Origin: RPQK01 sp041946865
GTDB lineage: Bacteria; Acidobacteriota; UBA6911; RPQK01
NCBI GenBank assembly: GCA_041946865.1
Contig: JBHGBF010000028.1
Span: 12,680 to 76,679, forward strand
Direction of reading: 5' to 3'
DNA: 64,000 nt
Made by a program: the position numbers and the translations under genes. The stretch's first letter is position 1; each line of letters opens with the position of its first letter. The notes beneath the pieces were generated by a model that made no database searches, was not told the origin of the DNA, and saw only the letters and a list, made by a program, of their open reading frames with translations. This document shows, piece after piece, positions 8,079 through 16,639 of this stretch.

Positions 8079-9353
8079 TCAAATAGAGGGTAAGCGCGCA
8101 GCCGGAATCTCTTCCAGTTTTTCCTGCGGATCAATCCAGAACCAGGCGGCGGCGGCGCCGAGGTAAAGGACGGCCACAGTGTAAAGGGGCGCGTTCCAGG
8201 AGTGCCAATGGTCGAGAAGAACGCCGACCACGACTGGGCTCAGGGCGCCACCAAGATTCCCAAAGGTATTCATGGCGCCGCTGATAACACCCGCGTTCCG
8301 GCGTCCGATGTCGAGGCAGGTGGCCCAGGCCGGAGCGACTCCGAGAGCCGAGAAACCGGCAGCAACGGCGACTGCGAGCGCGGCTCCAACCGGACCGGGC
8401 GCTGTTACCGCCCGCACAATGGCGACTGCCGCCACGGGAAGGCCGATCAAGCCAGGCAGCCTCCTCCCCAAACGCGGCCCCCATCTGGTCACCAGGGCGT
8501 CGCTTACCCACCCTCCGGCCAGCACTCCGACGGCAATCGAGAGCAACGGCAGGGCCGACAGCCAGCCGACTGCTTTCAGCTCAAATCCGCGGGCGCGATA
8601 CAGATAGTGGGGAAGCCACGTCAGGTAGAAATACCAGCCATAGATTGTCCCGCAGTACATCAGGCAGAGCGCCCGCAGGCTGCGGTTGCTCCACAGCCGG
8701 CGCCACGGAACGCGGACGTGCCCGATTTCAGTCGCATGGCTGCCGATGGCCGCCAGCTCGGCTTCGTTCACGGCCGGATGAGCTCCCGGATTGTCCCGGA
8801 ACCACCAGAACCACCCGACAGCCCAGATTATCCCTACCGCCCCGAACAGCGGAAAGACAGACCGCCAGCTGATGTATCCGAGAAGCGTCACGACCAGCGG
8901 CTGAGTCAGCGAGGCCCCGAGCAAGCCGGCCATTACGGTCAAGCCGAACGCCCGCCCGCGATCCCGCTCCGAAAGCCAGCGTCCGTAGACCCAGGCCATC
9001 GAGGGGTAAGCCCCTGCCTCTCCCATCCCAAAGAGCATTCGAATCACGAACAACAAAAGAAAATTCCAGGCCATCCCCGTAGCGGCCGTCATTAACGACC
9101 AGGCCACCACGATCCGGGTCAGCATCCAGCGCGCACCGAATCGGTCCACCAACCAGCCGCCGGGCACTTCAAACAAGGCGTATGCCGCCGTGTAAATGCT
9201 GAACACATAACCCATCTGCGAGTCGGACAAGGCAAGCTCCGACTTGATCGCCAGGCTCGCCGTCGAAATGCAGACCCGATCGAGATAGACAATCGCCGAG
9301 AGAAGCAGTGTGAGGACCAGAACGATGTGGCGGGCTCGCGTCGCCTCAGGCAT
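8079..9353 (-). CDS. MFS transporter, anion:cation symporter (ACS) type
   Basis: A 424-residue, twelve-helix major facilitator. The signature DRVCISTASLAI near residue 26, VPGGWLVDRFGARW between helices 2 and 3, and GEAGAYPSM near 112 match ACS-family carriers for organic acids such as hexuronates, glucarate or galactonate. It is the first gene of the minus-strand block that continues with pntA1-pntA2-pntB and the inositol genes, so it probably brings in the carbon source or a related acid sugar. Substrate is inference. A promoter-like sequence lies just upstream (see 9362-9391). Confidence 0.9.
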   Translation of the reverse strand: MPEATRARHIVLVLTLLLSAIVYLDRVCISTASLAIKSELALSDSQMGYVFSIYTAAYALFEVPGGWLVDRFGARWMLTRIVVAWSLMTAATGMAWNFLLLFVIRMLFGMGEAGAYPSMAWVYGRWLSERDRGRAFGLTVMAGLLGASLTQPLVVTLLGYISWRSVFPLFGAVGIIWAVGWFWWFRDNPGAHPAVNEAELAAIGSHATEIGHVRVPWRRLWSNRSLRALCLMYCGTIYGWYFYLTWLPHYLYRARGFELKAVGWLSALPLLSIAVGVLAGGWVSDALVTRWGPRLGRRLPGLIGLPVAAVAIVRAVTAPGPVGAALAVAVAAGFSALGVAPAWATCLDIGRRNAGVISGAMNTFGNLGGALSPVVVGVLLDHWHSWNAPLYTVAVLYLGAAAAWFWIDPQEKLEEIPAARLPSI

Positions 9354-9361
9354 GGCGTGAA

Positions 9362-9391
9362 GTTATAGCTGAGGTCGTCGCTGACCTGCAA
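9362..9391 (-). promoter_or_regulatory. sigma-70-like promoter for the MFS/pnt/iol block
   Basis: On the minus strand TTGCAG and TATAAC are separated by 18 bases, ending about 10 bases before the MFS start codon. The spacer holds a 5-6-5 inverted repeat (AGGTC..GACCT, 9372-9387) that could be an operator. Sequence pattern only. Confidence 0.45.
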
Positions 9392-9515
9392 GCACGCCAA
9401 GACGTGGCGAAAAAGGGTCCTCGACCGAGCGGTGTTTTACCGCCCGTTCGCACTCCCCCGCCCTCAGGCGGGTCTCCGCATATTTCTGGACCCCGTTACC
9501 TTTTCTCGCCCGTGA

Positions 9516-9554
9516 TTACAGAGCCGCTTGCGGCTCTTCCTGTAACGCGTTCTA
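9516..9554. promoter_or_regulatory. perfect hairpin and operator-like palindrome in the divergent MFS/GH116 gap
   Basis: The 353-base gap between two divergent genes (9354-9706) contains no credible gene. It holds AGAGCCGCTTGCGGCTCT (9520-9537, an 8-2-8 perfect inverted repeat) flanked by TTACA and TGTAA, immediately followed by TGTAACGCGTTC, whose core AACGCGTT is the kind of CG-centred palindrome used by LacI-family repressors. A related TGTTACGCG follows about 45 bases on. A sugar-responsive operator shared by both genes is a reasonable guess; no LacI gene is visible in the window. Confidence 0.35.
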
Positions 9555-9706
9555 GCCCCGGTTGCGGTTGGCTGCGGGGTTACTGTTACGCGGCTCCGAA
9601 ATGCGTATAAAGTGCAGGGCAACGAGGGGCCGAGGTTTTATCAGGCCGCGAGGCGACAGAGGCGCCGGCGCTTGCGGCTCGGTGACCACGTCACTACAAT
9701 CGGCCC

Positions 9707-12274
9707 ATGAGATTCGTCAGGCGGGATTTTCTCAAGATTTCAGGAGCGGTGCCGGGCTCTTGTCTCTTGAGTTCGGGCGCAGCACAACTCCGGGAACAGG
9801 CGGGAAAGCGACCGTTCAACGCGCCGTACCGGGACCTCCATCTGAACCGGGTGGCTTTTCCCATCGGCGGAATAGGCGCAGGGATGCTTTGTCTGGAGGG
9901 AACCGGGGCATTCTCGCACTTCAGCCTCCGTAACAAACCCGACATCTTTAACGAGCCGTGCACTTTCGCGGCGGTCTCGGTCAAGGGACTCGAAAACGGC
10001 GTCAAGGTTCTGGAGGGTCCGGTGCCCGACTGGAAGATTTTCGGAATGCGCGGCACGGGCAACGGCGCCGGCGGAACCAGCTACGGCTTTCCCCGGTTCA
10101 AACAGGCCGAATTCGAGGTTCGATTCCCCTTCGCCCGTGTGAGCCTCCAGGATCCCGACGTCCCGCTCGTCATTCAACTGACCGGATGGAGTCCATTCAT
10201 CCCCGGAGATGCCGACAGCTCAAGCCTCCCGGTCGGCGGCTTCGAGTACGAATTCGAGAACACGGCAGGCCGCGACTTGTCTCTGCTCTTCTCGTACAAC
10301 GCCAAGAACTTCATGGCCGTGGGGAAGACGGGAAACTCGATCCGCGCTTTCCCGCGAGGTTTCATTCTGGCGCAGGCCGGCGGCAAGGAGAAGCCCCAGG
10401 AGCAGGGCGAATTCGCCGCTTTTGTGGCTGAGCAGGCGGCGGTAGTCGACCACTGCTGGTTTCGCGGCGGCTGGTGGGACTCCGTGACCATGGTGTGGAA
10501 GACGATCCTCGAGCGTCAGCCCGTCTCTCGGCCCCCAGTAGAGGAGAAGGCGCCCGGCGCCTCGATCTTCGTGCCCTTTGATCTTCGAGCCGGTGAGAAG
10601 AAGACCATCCGCCTGATGTTCGCCTGGTTCGTACCGCAAACCGATCTCCGTTACGGGGAAGACCCGGAGGGTACCCCGGAGCCGAAAGGATGCGAGGGTG
10701 GCTCCCCCTGCTGCCCCGAACGGAAGTTCGACGTCCCCTGGTATGCCGGCCGGTTTGCCGGCATTGCGAAGGTGGCCGAGTACTGGCGCGACCACTACGA
10801 TCAGCTCCGAGCCGGAAGCGCCCTCTTCCGCGACACTTTCTACGACACGACGCTGCCGCCCGAAGTCGTGGAGGCGATCGCCGCCAACCTCACGATCCTG
10901 AAATCCCCGACGGTACGGCGACAATGCGACGGCCGGCTTTGGTGCTTTGAGGGCTGCGGTGACGACTGGGGCTGCTGCCATGGCTCCTGCACGCACGTCT
11001 GGAATTACGCCCAGGCCGTTCCCCACCTGTTTCCCGAACTGGAAAGAAGCCTTCGCCAGTCGGAGTTCGGCGAGAGCCAGGACAAACGCGGGCACCAGAC
11101 CTTCCGGACCGCCCTCCCCATCCGACCGACCACGCACAGCTTTCACGCCGCTGCCGACGGCCAGCTCGGCGGCATAATGAAAGTACACCGGGAATGGCGG
11201 ATCTCCGGAGACGCGGAGTGGCTGAGAGACCTCTGGCCGCGCGTCAAGAAGAGCCTTGACTACTGCATTGAAACCTGGGATCCGGGCCACAAAGGGGTTG
11301 TCGAGGAGCCCCACCATAACACCTACGATATCGAGTTCTGGGGACCGGACGGCATGTGCACAAGCTTCTACCTGGGAGCGCTCACGGCCGCCATACGCAT
11401 GGGAAGCGCCCTCGGCGAAGATACCACTCGCTATGCGCAACTGCTCGAAAAAGGCCGAGCCTTCATGGAACAGAGCCTTTTTGACGGCGAGTATTTCATC
11501 CAGCAGATCAAGTGGCAGGGGCTGAAAGCCAAGGATCCGGTAGAGGCCTCGAAGGGCGCCTGGAATTCCGACTACTCGCCCGAGGCCATCGAACTGCTGC
11601 AGAAAGAAGGGCCTAAATACCAGTACGGGAGGGGTTGCCTGTCGGACGGCGTCCTGGGCTTCTGGCTGGCCGAAATGTGCGGCCTGGGCAGGATCGTCAA
11701 CCAGGATCAGCTGCGCAGGAATCTGAAGGCCATCTATCGCTATAACTTGAAGAAAGACTTGAGCGACCATTCCAACCCTCAACGTCCCTCCTATGCGATC
11801 GGCCGCGAAGGCGGACTCTTGCTCTGCACCTGGCCGAAGGGCGGGCAGCTGTCTCTGCCGTTCGTGTACAGCAACGAGGTCTGGACGGGCATCGAGTACC
11901 AGGTCGCTTCTCACCTGATGCTCGAAGGCATGCCTGAGGAAGGGCTCGATATCGTCAGGACCTGTCGCGAGCGGTATGACGGAGTCATCCGCAACCCCTT
12001 TGACGAGTACGAATGCGGACACTGGTATGCGCGCGCCTTGTCGAGTTACGGGCTGATCCAAGGCTTGACCGGCGTTCGTTACGATGCCGTGGATCAGACG
12101 TTGTACATCGATTCGCGCGTCGGGAACGATTTCCGCGCATTTCTCGCGACCGCCTTTGGCTTTGGGACTGTCGGCCTGAAGAACGGACGCCCGTTCGTGC
12201 AAATGAAATCAGGCCGGCTCGAGGTCAAGAAATGCGTCGTGTCGGGGAAGGAAACGGAGCTCGAACGGGGTTGA
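9707..12274 (+). CDS. GH116-type beta-glucosidase / glucosylceramidase-like protein (DUF608), Tat-exported
   Basis: An 855-residue glycoside hydrolase related to non-lysosomal glucosylceramidase (GBA2) and GH116 beta-glucosidases. The N-terminus MRFVRRDFLKISGAVPG is a twin-arginine signal, so the enzyme is exported folded. The GBA2-type N-terminal beta domain spans roughly 35-340, with GGIGAGM at 54-60. The C-terminal alpha/alpha barrel has WCFEGCG with the likely nucleophile Glu415, CTHVWNYAQAVPHLFPELER, and PHHNTYDIEFWG with the likely acid/base Asp541 (roles by comparison with characterised GH116 enzymes). Substrate is unproven: beta-glucosides, xylosides or sugar-lipid conjugates are all possible. 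It is divergent from the sugar-transporter block. Confidence 0.9.
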   Translation: MRFVRRDFLKISGAVPGSCLLSSGAAQLREQAGKRPFNAPYRDLHLNRVAFPIGGIGAGMLCLEGTGAFSHFSLRNKPDIFNEPCTFAAVSVKGLENGVKVLEGPVPDWKIFGMRGTGNGAGGTSYGFPRFKQAEFEVRFPFARVSLQDPDVPLVIQLTGWSPFIPGDADSSSLPVGGFEYEFENTAGRDLSLLFSYNAKNFMAVGKTGNSIRAFPRGFILAQAGGKEKPQEQGEFAAFVAEQAAVVDHCWFRGGWWDSVTMVWKTILERQPVSRPPVEEKAPGASIFVPFDLRAGEKKTIRLMFAWFVPQTDLRYGEDPEGTPEPKGCEGGSPCCPERKFDVPWYAGRFAGIAKVAEYWRDHYDQLRAGSALFRDTFYDTTLPPEVVEAIAANLTILKSPTVRRQCDGRLWCFEGCGDDWGCCHGSCTHVWNYAQAVPHLFPELERSLRQSEFGESQDKRGHQTFRTALPIRPTTHSFHAAADGQLGGIMKVHREWRISGDAEWLRDLWPRVKKSLDYCIETWDPGHKGVVEEPHHNTYDIEFWGPDGMCTSFYLGALTAAIRMGSALGEDTTRYAQLLEKGRAFMEQSLFDGEYFIQQIKWQGLKAKDPVEASKGAWNSDYSPEAIELLQKEGPKYQYGRGCLSDGVLGFWLAEMCGLGRIVNQDQLRRNLKAIYRYNLKKDLSDHSNPQRPSYAIGREGGLLLCTWPKGGQLSLPFVYSNEVWTGIEYQVASHLMLEGMPEEGLDIVRTCRERYDGVIRNPFDEYECGHWYARALSSYGLIQGLTGVRYDAVDQTLYIDSRVGNDFRAFLATAFGFGTVGLKNGRPFVQMKSGRLEVKKCVVSGKETELERG

Positions 12275-12490
12275 GGGCGAGGCCCGAAAGAGCCGCGCCG
12301 GAGTTACCTTAGTCCGAATTTGCCCCTGGAGATACTCGTCACACGGAGTCGAGCCGCCGGACTCCAGCGTGGTTCTGTGTACCGGCCCTTCGCGAAAAGC
12401 TCGTGATGGTCCCCCCGTTTGAGGTGCACCCGAAGACATGCCAGAATGGAGCAAAGCTTCCCAAGCTCTCAACTTCCCCAGGAGAGATTC

Positions 12491-14566
12491 ATGGGTTACA
12501 GGAGTTCATATCGTACCCTCTCGCTCGCCGTCCTCTCGGTTCTTCTCGTCGGGTTCTCCACAGAGGCCATCAAACAGTTGAATCGTCCAAGCTTCTCGAA
12601 GGTCGACTTTCTGACTCGCGAGCAGGTGGCCTTTGTCCGCCCCGGCCTCCAGTTGACCGTGCAGGACGTGTCTGTCAACAACCGGACCGTTGCGGTGGTT
12701 TACCGAATCACTGACCCTCAGAGTTTGCCGCTTGATCGGCTGGGCGTCTTCACGCCCGGCGCCGTCAGCACCAACTTCGTTCTGGCCTATCTGCCACCCG
12801 AGCCGGCAGGAGTCCCCGACTATCAAGCCCTGACGCTTCGGCAGGTGACAAGTCCCCTGACCAACGTCACGACCCAGCAGCCGGGCACAGACCAGGGAGG
12901 GACGACCGAGGAGATAGAGCGGGGCACGTACCGGTACACCTTCAGGACCCAGCTTCCGGCGGAATTAGATCCGAGCGGCACTTATTCCGTCGGCATTTAT
13001 GCGACCCGGGATCTGGCGGAATTTGATCTCGGTCCGTTTCACGCCAACCTGGTGGTGAACTTCAACCCGGCCAGCGGACAGCCGCAGACAGTTCACGATG
13101 TCGTGAGCAACGCCGCCTGCCGTCAATGCCATGATCCTTCCATCCCCGACGCGGCGGTGGAAGCTCACGGTGGCGCCAGGCAGAAGATTGAGTTGTGCGT
13201 CCTCTGTCATACCCCGCAGCTGTTGGACCCGGACACCGGCCAGCCCCTCGACATGAAGATCATGACTCACAAGATCCACATGGGAGAGCAGCTGCCTAGC
13301 GTGCAGGCGGGGCGGCCGTACCAGATCATCGGCTTTCAGCAGCGGACCATCGACTTTTCGCACGTGGTTTTCCCGCAGAGCATCATGAATTGCCAGACCT
13401 GCCACGGCGCCGGCCAAGAGGCGAACGAGCCGGGCGCTCCGGTGCAGCAGGAGGCGTTCCTGCTGCAGCCCGGCATGGAGGCTTGCGGGTCCTGCCACGA
13501 CGACGTCAACTTCGCGACAGGCGAGAGCCATCACGGCATCCAGGTCACGTCAAATGCCCAGTGCCAGACCTGCCATCAGCCTTTTGGAGAGCACGAATTC
13601 GACGCTTCGATTCAGGGGGCGCACACTGTGGTGGCCGCATCCCAGCAACTCGAGGGGATCAACATCCAGATTCTGGACGTAACCAGTTCCGGTCCCGGAC
13701 AGAACCCATCGGTCCTGTTCAGCATGAAAAACCGTGCCGGCCAGGTGATTACTCCGAGCACGCTCAGTTTCTTCAACCTGCTGATCGCCGGCCCCACGAC
13801 CGACTACACCACGCTTATCAGCGAACCGGCTGCGACCGACTCAGTCGCCGCCGGCGAGAACTTCCGGTACACCTTCAAGGCGCCGATACCCGCCAATGCA
13901 GCCGGAACGTTCGCCGTGGGCGCCGAGGCCTATCGGAACCTCATGATCGACACGGGCGAACCGGAGTTGGCGCAGGTTCGCGAGACGGCTGAAAACCCTG
14001 TCAAGTATTTCGCGGTGACCGGCGAGGTTCAGCCAAGGCGAGTGGTCGTGACTGATGAACTGTGCGAATCCTGTCATGAAAACCTGGCAATACACGGCGG
14101 GATCCGCCATAACGCCACCGAGTACTGCCAGTTCTGCCACAATCCGACGGCCACTGACGCTTCCCAGCGCCCGGCCGAACAGAATCCGCCGCAATCCATC
14201 GACCTGAAATTCCTGGTTCACAGGATCCACCGCGGAGAGCAACTGACCCGCGATTTCACAGTTTTCGGATTTGGTCGCCGGCCGATTAGCTTCAATGAGG
14301 TTCTCTTTCCGGGCGATCTGAGACTGTGCGCCAGTTGCCACGTGGACCAGACCTATCAGGTGCCGTCGATGGGCGTGGTGGCGACAACCGCGCCCAGGGA
14401 GTTTTACAGTCCGATTCCTCCCAACTCCTCGGCCTGCCTGGGCTGTCACGACACTCTGGACGCGGCCGCTCACACTTTCGTCAACACTTCGCAGTTCGGA
14501 GAATCGTGCGGCGCCTGCCACGGCCCGCAAGGGGAATTTGCAGTGGATAAGGAACACGCGCGGTAG
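12491..14566 (+). CDS. OmcA/MtrC-type decaheme c-type cytochrome
   Basis: Secreted multiheme cytochrome, 691 residues from ATG 12491, which has AGGAGA five bases upstream; longer starts lack this. A signal-type hydrophobic segment covers residues 8-23. There are exactly ten CXXCH haem motifs, in order CRQCH, CVLCH, CQTCH, CGSCH, CQTCH, CESCH, CQFCH, CASCH, CLGCH, CGACH, arranged as two pentahaem groups each preceded by a beta-rich domain, as in Shewanella OmcA and MtrC. Each half also has a histidine-rich MTHKIHMGEQL / LVHRIHRGEQL segment that would give distal ligands. No MtrA/MtrB-like partner is nearby, and no lipobox is evident, so surface anchoring is uncertain. Expected role: electron transfer at or beyond the outer membrane. 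Confidence 0.93.
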   Translation: MGYRSSYRTLSLAVLSVLLVGFSTEAIKQLNRPSFSKVDFLTREQVAFVRPGLQLTVQDVSVNNRTVAVVYRITDPQSLPLDRLGVFTPGAVSTNFVLAYLPPEPAGVPDYQALTLRQVTSPLTNVTTQQPGTDQGGTTEEIERGTYRYTFRTQLPAELDPSGTYSVGIYATRDLAEFDLGPFHANLVVNFNPASGQPQTVHDVVSNAACRQCHDPSIPDAAVEAHGGARQKIELCVLCHTPQLLDPDTGQPLDMKIMTHKIHMGEQLPSVQAGRPYQIIGFQQRTIDFSHVVFPQSIMNCQTCHGAGQEANEPGAPVQQEAFLLQPGMEACGSCHDDVNFATGESHHGIQVTSNAQCQTCHQPFGEHEFDASIQGAHTVVAASQQLEGINIQILDVTSSGPGQNPSVLFSMKNRAGQVITPSTLSFFNLLIAGPTTDYTTLISEPAATDSVAAGENFRYTFKAPIPANAAGTFAVGAEAYRNLMIDTGEPELAQVRETAENPVKYFAVTGEVQPRRVVVTDELCESCHENLAIHGGIRHNATEYCQFCHNPTATDASQRPAEQNPPQSIDLKFLVHRIHRGEQLTRDFTVFGFGRRPISFNEVLFPGDLRLCASCHVDQTYQVPSMGVVATTAPREFYSPIPPNSSACLGCHDTLDAAAHTFVNTSQFGESCGACHGPQGEFAVDKEHAR

Positions 14567-14590
14567 ACCTGCGGATCAACGCGGACGTCA

Positions 14591-14627
14591 CGCCGATAGC
14601 GTCCGAATCAGCTCGGGGCTATCGGCG
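14591..14627. terminator. bidirectional terminator-like hairpin
   Basis: CGCCGATAGC and GCTATCGGCG form a perfect 10-base stem with a 17-base loop, placed midway in the 81-base gap between the convergent cytochrome and M1-like genes. No T-run follows on either strand. Confidence 0.6.
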
Positions 14628-14647
14628 GGAGGTCCGGGTCCGCGGGT

Positions 14648-16639
14648 TTACCCAATGATGCTCTGCGGTTTGGTGAACGGCTCCTTCAGGTATTTCTGCG
14701 CTTCGGCCTGGGCGCCGTTATAGTCGACTTTGGTATTGATTGCCTTCTGGTACTCCGCCGTCGCCCGCTCGCGCTGGTTCAGGATGTCGTAGATCTTACC
14801 CATGTAGATATGGGTCCAGGTCTCGACCCACTCGGGTTTCAGGTCGCCGTTCAGGGTATCGCGAAAAGCGTTGGCGGCGTTGGTGAAGCTGTGCTGCAGG
14901 AACATGACCTCGCCCAGCCGGTAGGCGGCCAGTGAGCTGCGAGGATCGGCTTCCCGGGCTTTTTCAAAAGCGCGCACGGCCTCTACGTACTCGCCCTTCG
15001 CCTGGTATTCCTCGCCGAGAGCAATCTGCACCAGTACCTGCATCTGTTCGGAATTCCGCAGGATTTTCCCATCAGGATCGAGCTTCATCCGAATAGGCAG
15101 CGTTTGCGTCGGGAAGTTGAAGGAGGTGCTCTTCCCATTCAGCGTGAGCGACTTTTTTTCCTCCTGGCCCTTCGTCTCGATCGTGATGTCAAGCGGCATG
15201 CGGAACAGCTCCTGGTCCTGTTTGACCTGCCCGCGAACGGCGAAAGTGCCGTCTTTTTTCTTCAGGATCTGGTAGTCGACGCGAAGATCCGGGATCCCGG
15301 TCGATTCGACCCACTGCATGAAGAACCACTTGTAGTCCTGCCCGGACCGCTCCTGGACGAACCTGACGAATTCGGGCGTCGTCTCCACGTTATCCGCGTG
15401 CTGCTTGTACCAGTCGACCAGCATGGCGTTCAGCTTGTCCTTGCCCATCAGCTGGCCGAGCATGTAGAGCACGTAGGCGCCTTTGCTGGCGATGATTGAC
15501 TGATATTCGGGCGTCCCTTCTTCCAGCTCAAACCCTTTGCCGATCGCGGCCTTTTGCTCGTACTTCAGCGCGTTGACCGCCTGCCTGGCCAGTTCGGTCT
15601 GATAGCGGTCAGGGTACCTGGTTTCGACGTAACGGAGGGCGGCATAGGTGGCAAAACCATCCTGCAGCCAGGCATCGTAGACTTCCTTCGGCCTGGCCGA
15701 ATAGCCCCACCACTGGACCGCCAGCCTGCGAGCCAGGTCGACCACAGGGATCACCTTGGTCGTAAGAAACGAGTCCTCAAGGAGGACCAGGCCGGCTGCG
15801 CCCGGCGACGGCAGATTAACATTGCCAACCGCCGCGATGTTGAGGTGCTCGAACGGGAAACGGCCGTACTCCTTGTTCAGGAACTCGAGCACCTGGTTGA
15901 TCTCGGTCAAGAGAGGCTTCAGGTCTTGGGACTGCTGCTCGCCGACAAAAAGGGTGGTCGGCACCGGCGCCTGTTCCACCTCGTGGCGAAAGAAACGGGA
16001 CACGATGACCGGAACGTGGGTGACCGGGACAGCGCTTTTCCACGTGAAAATCTCGGTGACACCGGAGATCTCGGTCGGCTGCAGAACTCCCGGTGCGACG
16101 ACGCTAAAGCCCAGCGGGACCTTGATCTTGAGGTCGGCAGTGGCGGCATCGAGGGGGAGGCGATAGAACGGGAACCAGCGCCCTTCCGTCAAAAGCAGGG
16201 CGCCGTCTTGAAATATGACTGCTTTTTCCGACCGGGGGACATCGAGGAAGGCATATTCCTGGCGCTCGAGTGCCCCTTCGAAACGGAAAATCAGGGTCTT
16301 TTCGCTGCCCCCGCGAAACGGACCCTCGCCACGGACGGCGATCCGCTGGCTCTCAACACCATCGAAGCTGGTGGAATAGGACGTGCCTTCGGGGTCCACG
16401 ATTTCGGTAACGCTCAACCGGTTGTTCAGCTCGAACGGTATCGTCAACACGTCCTGCGGGACCATGAACCGAACTTTGGTCTCGCCTTTAAGAAAACCGT
16501 TCTCGGGCGTGATTTCCGCATCGATCTCGTAATGCAGGACGTCGATCTGGGGCTGCGGAGGGCCCTGGGACCTGGCCTGCGCGGCCAGGAAACCGGCCGA
16601 GGAGATCAATGCCAATAAGGTCATCAACAGTTTTTTCAT
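14648..16639 (-). CDS. M1-peptidase-like protein without catalytic site, with TPR tail
   Basis: A 663-residue exported protein: signal peptide MKKLLMTLLALISSAGFLAA, an M1 aminopeptidase-like beta saddle and thermolysin-like domain (about 30-460), then two or more tetratricopeptide units (about 545-655). The fold markers are clear (QWWG at 309-312, WLQDGFATYAALRY at 324-337), but the zinc motif HEXXH is replaced by Arg304-Arg-Leu-Ala-Val308, the third ligand position is Asp327 instead of Glu, and the GAMEN exopeptidase motif is missing. It is therefore predicted to bind, not cleave, peptides. It follows lpxB with a four-base overlap and mnmA before that, so it is co-transcribed. Its function is unknown. 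Confidence 0.85.
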   Translation of the reverse strand: MKKLLMTLLALISSAGFLAAQARSQGPPQPQIDVLHYEIDAEITPENGFLKGETKVRFMVPQDVLTIPFELNNRLSVTEIVDPEGTSYSTSFDGVESQRIAVRGEGPFRGGSEKTLIFRFEGALERQEYAFLDVPRSEKAVIFQDGALLLTEGRWFPFYRLPLDAATADLKIKVPLGFSVVAPGVLQPTEISGVTEIFTWKSAVPVTHVPVIVSRFFRHEVEQAPVPTTLFVGEQQSQDLKPLLTEINQVLEFLNKEYGRFPFEHLNIAAVGNVNLPSPGAAGLVLLEDSFLTTKVIPVVDLARRLAVQWWGYSARPKEVYDAWLQDGFATYAALRYVETRYPDRYQTELARQAVNALKYEQKAAIGKGFELEEGTPEYQSIIASKGAYVLYMLGQLMGKDKLNAMLVDWYKQHADNVETTPEFVRFVQERSGQDYKWFFMQWVESTGIPDLRVDYQILKKKDGTFAVRGQVKQDQELFRMPLDITIETKGQEEKKSLTLNGKSTSFNFPTQTLPIRMKLDPDGKILRNSEQMQVLVQIALGEEYQAKGEYVEAVRAFEKAREADPRSSLAAYRLGEVMFLQHSFTNAANAFRDTLNGDLKPEWVETWTHIYMGKIYDILNQRERATAEYQKAINTKVDYNGAQAEAQKYLKEPFTKPQSIIG

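Noticed and set aside
9404..9650. Possible tRNA from the strong GC-rich hairpins
   Set aside because: No cloverleaf order, no T-loop or anticodon arm of correct size.
10220..12202. Very long open frame on the minus strand (about 660 codons)
   Set aside because: Lies antisense to the GH116 gene; composition is that of a GC-rich shadow frame and the plus-strand protein has clear motifs.
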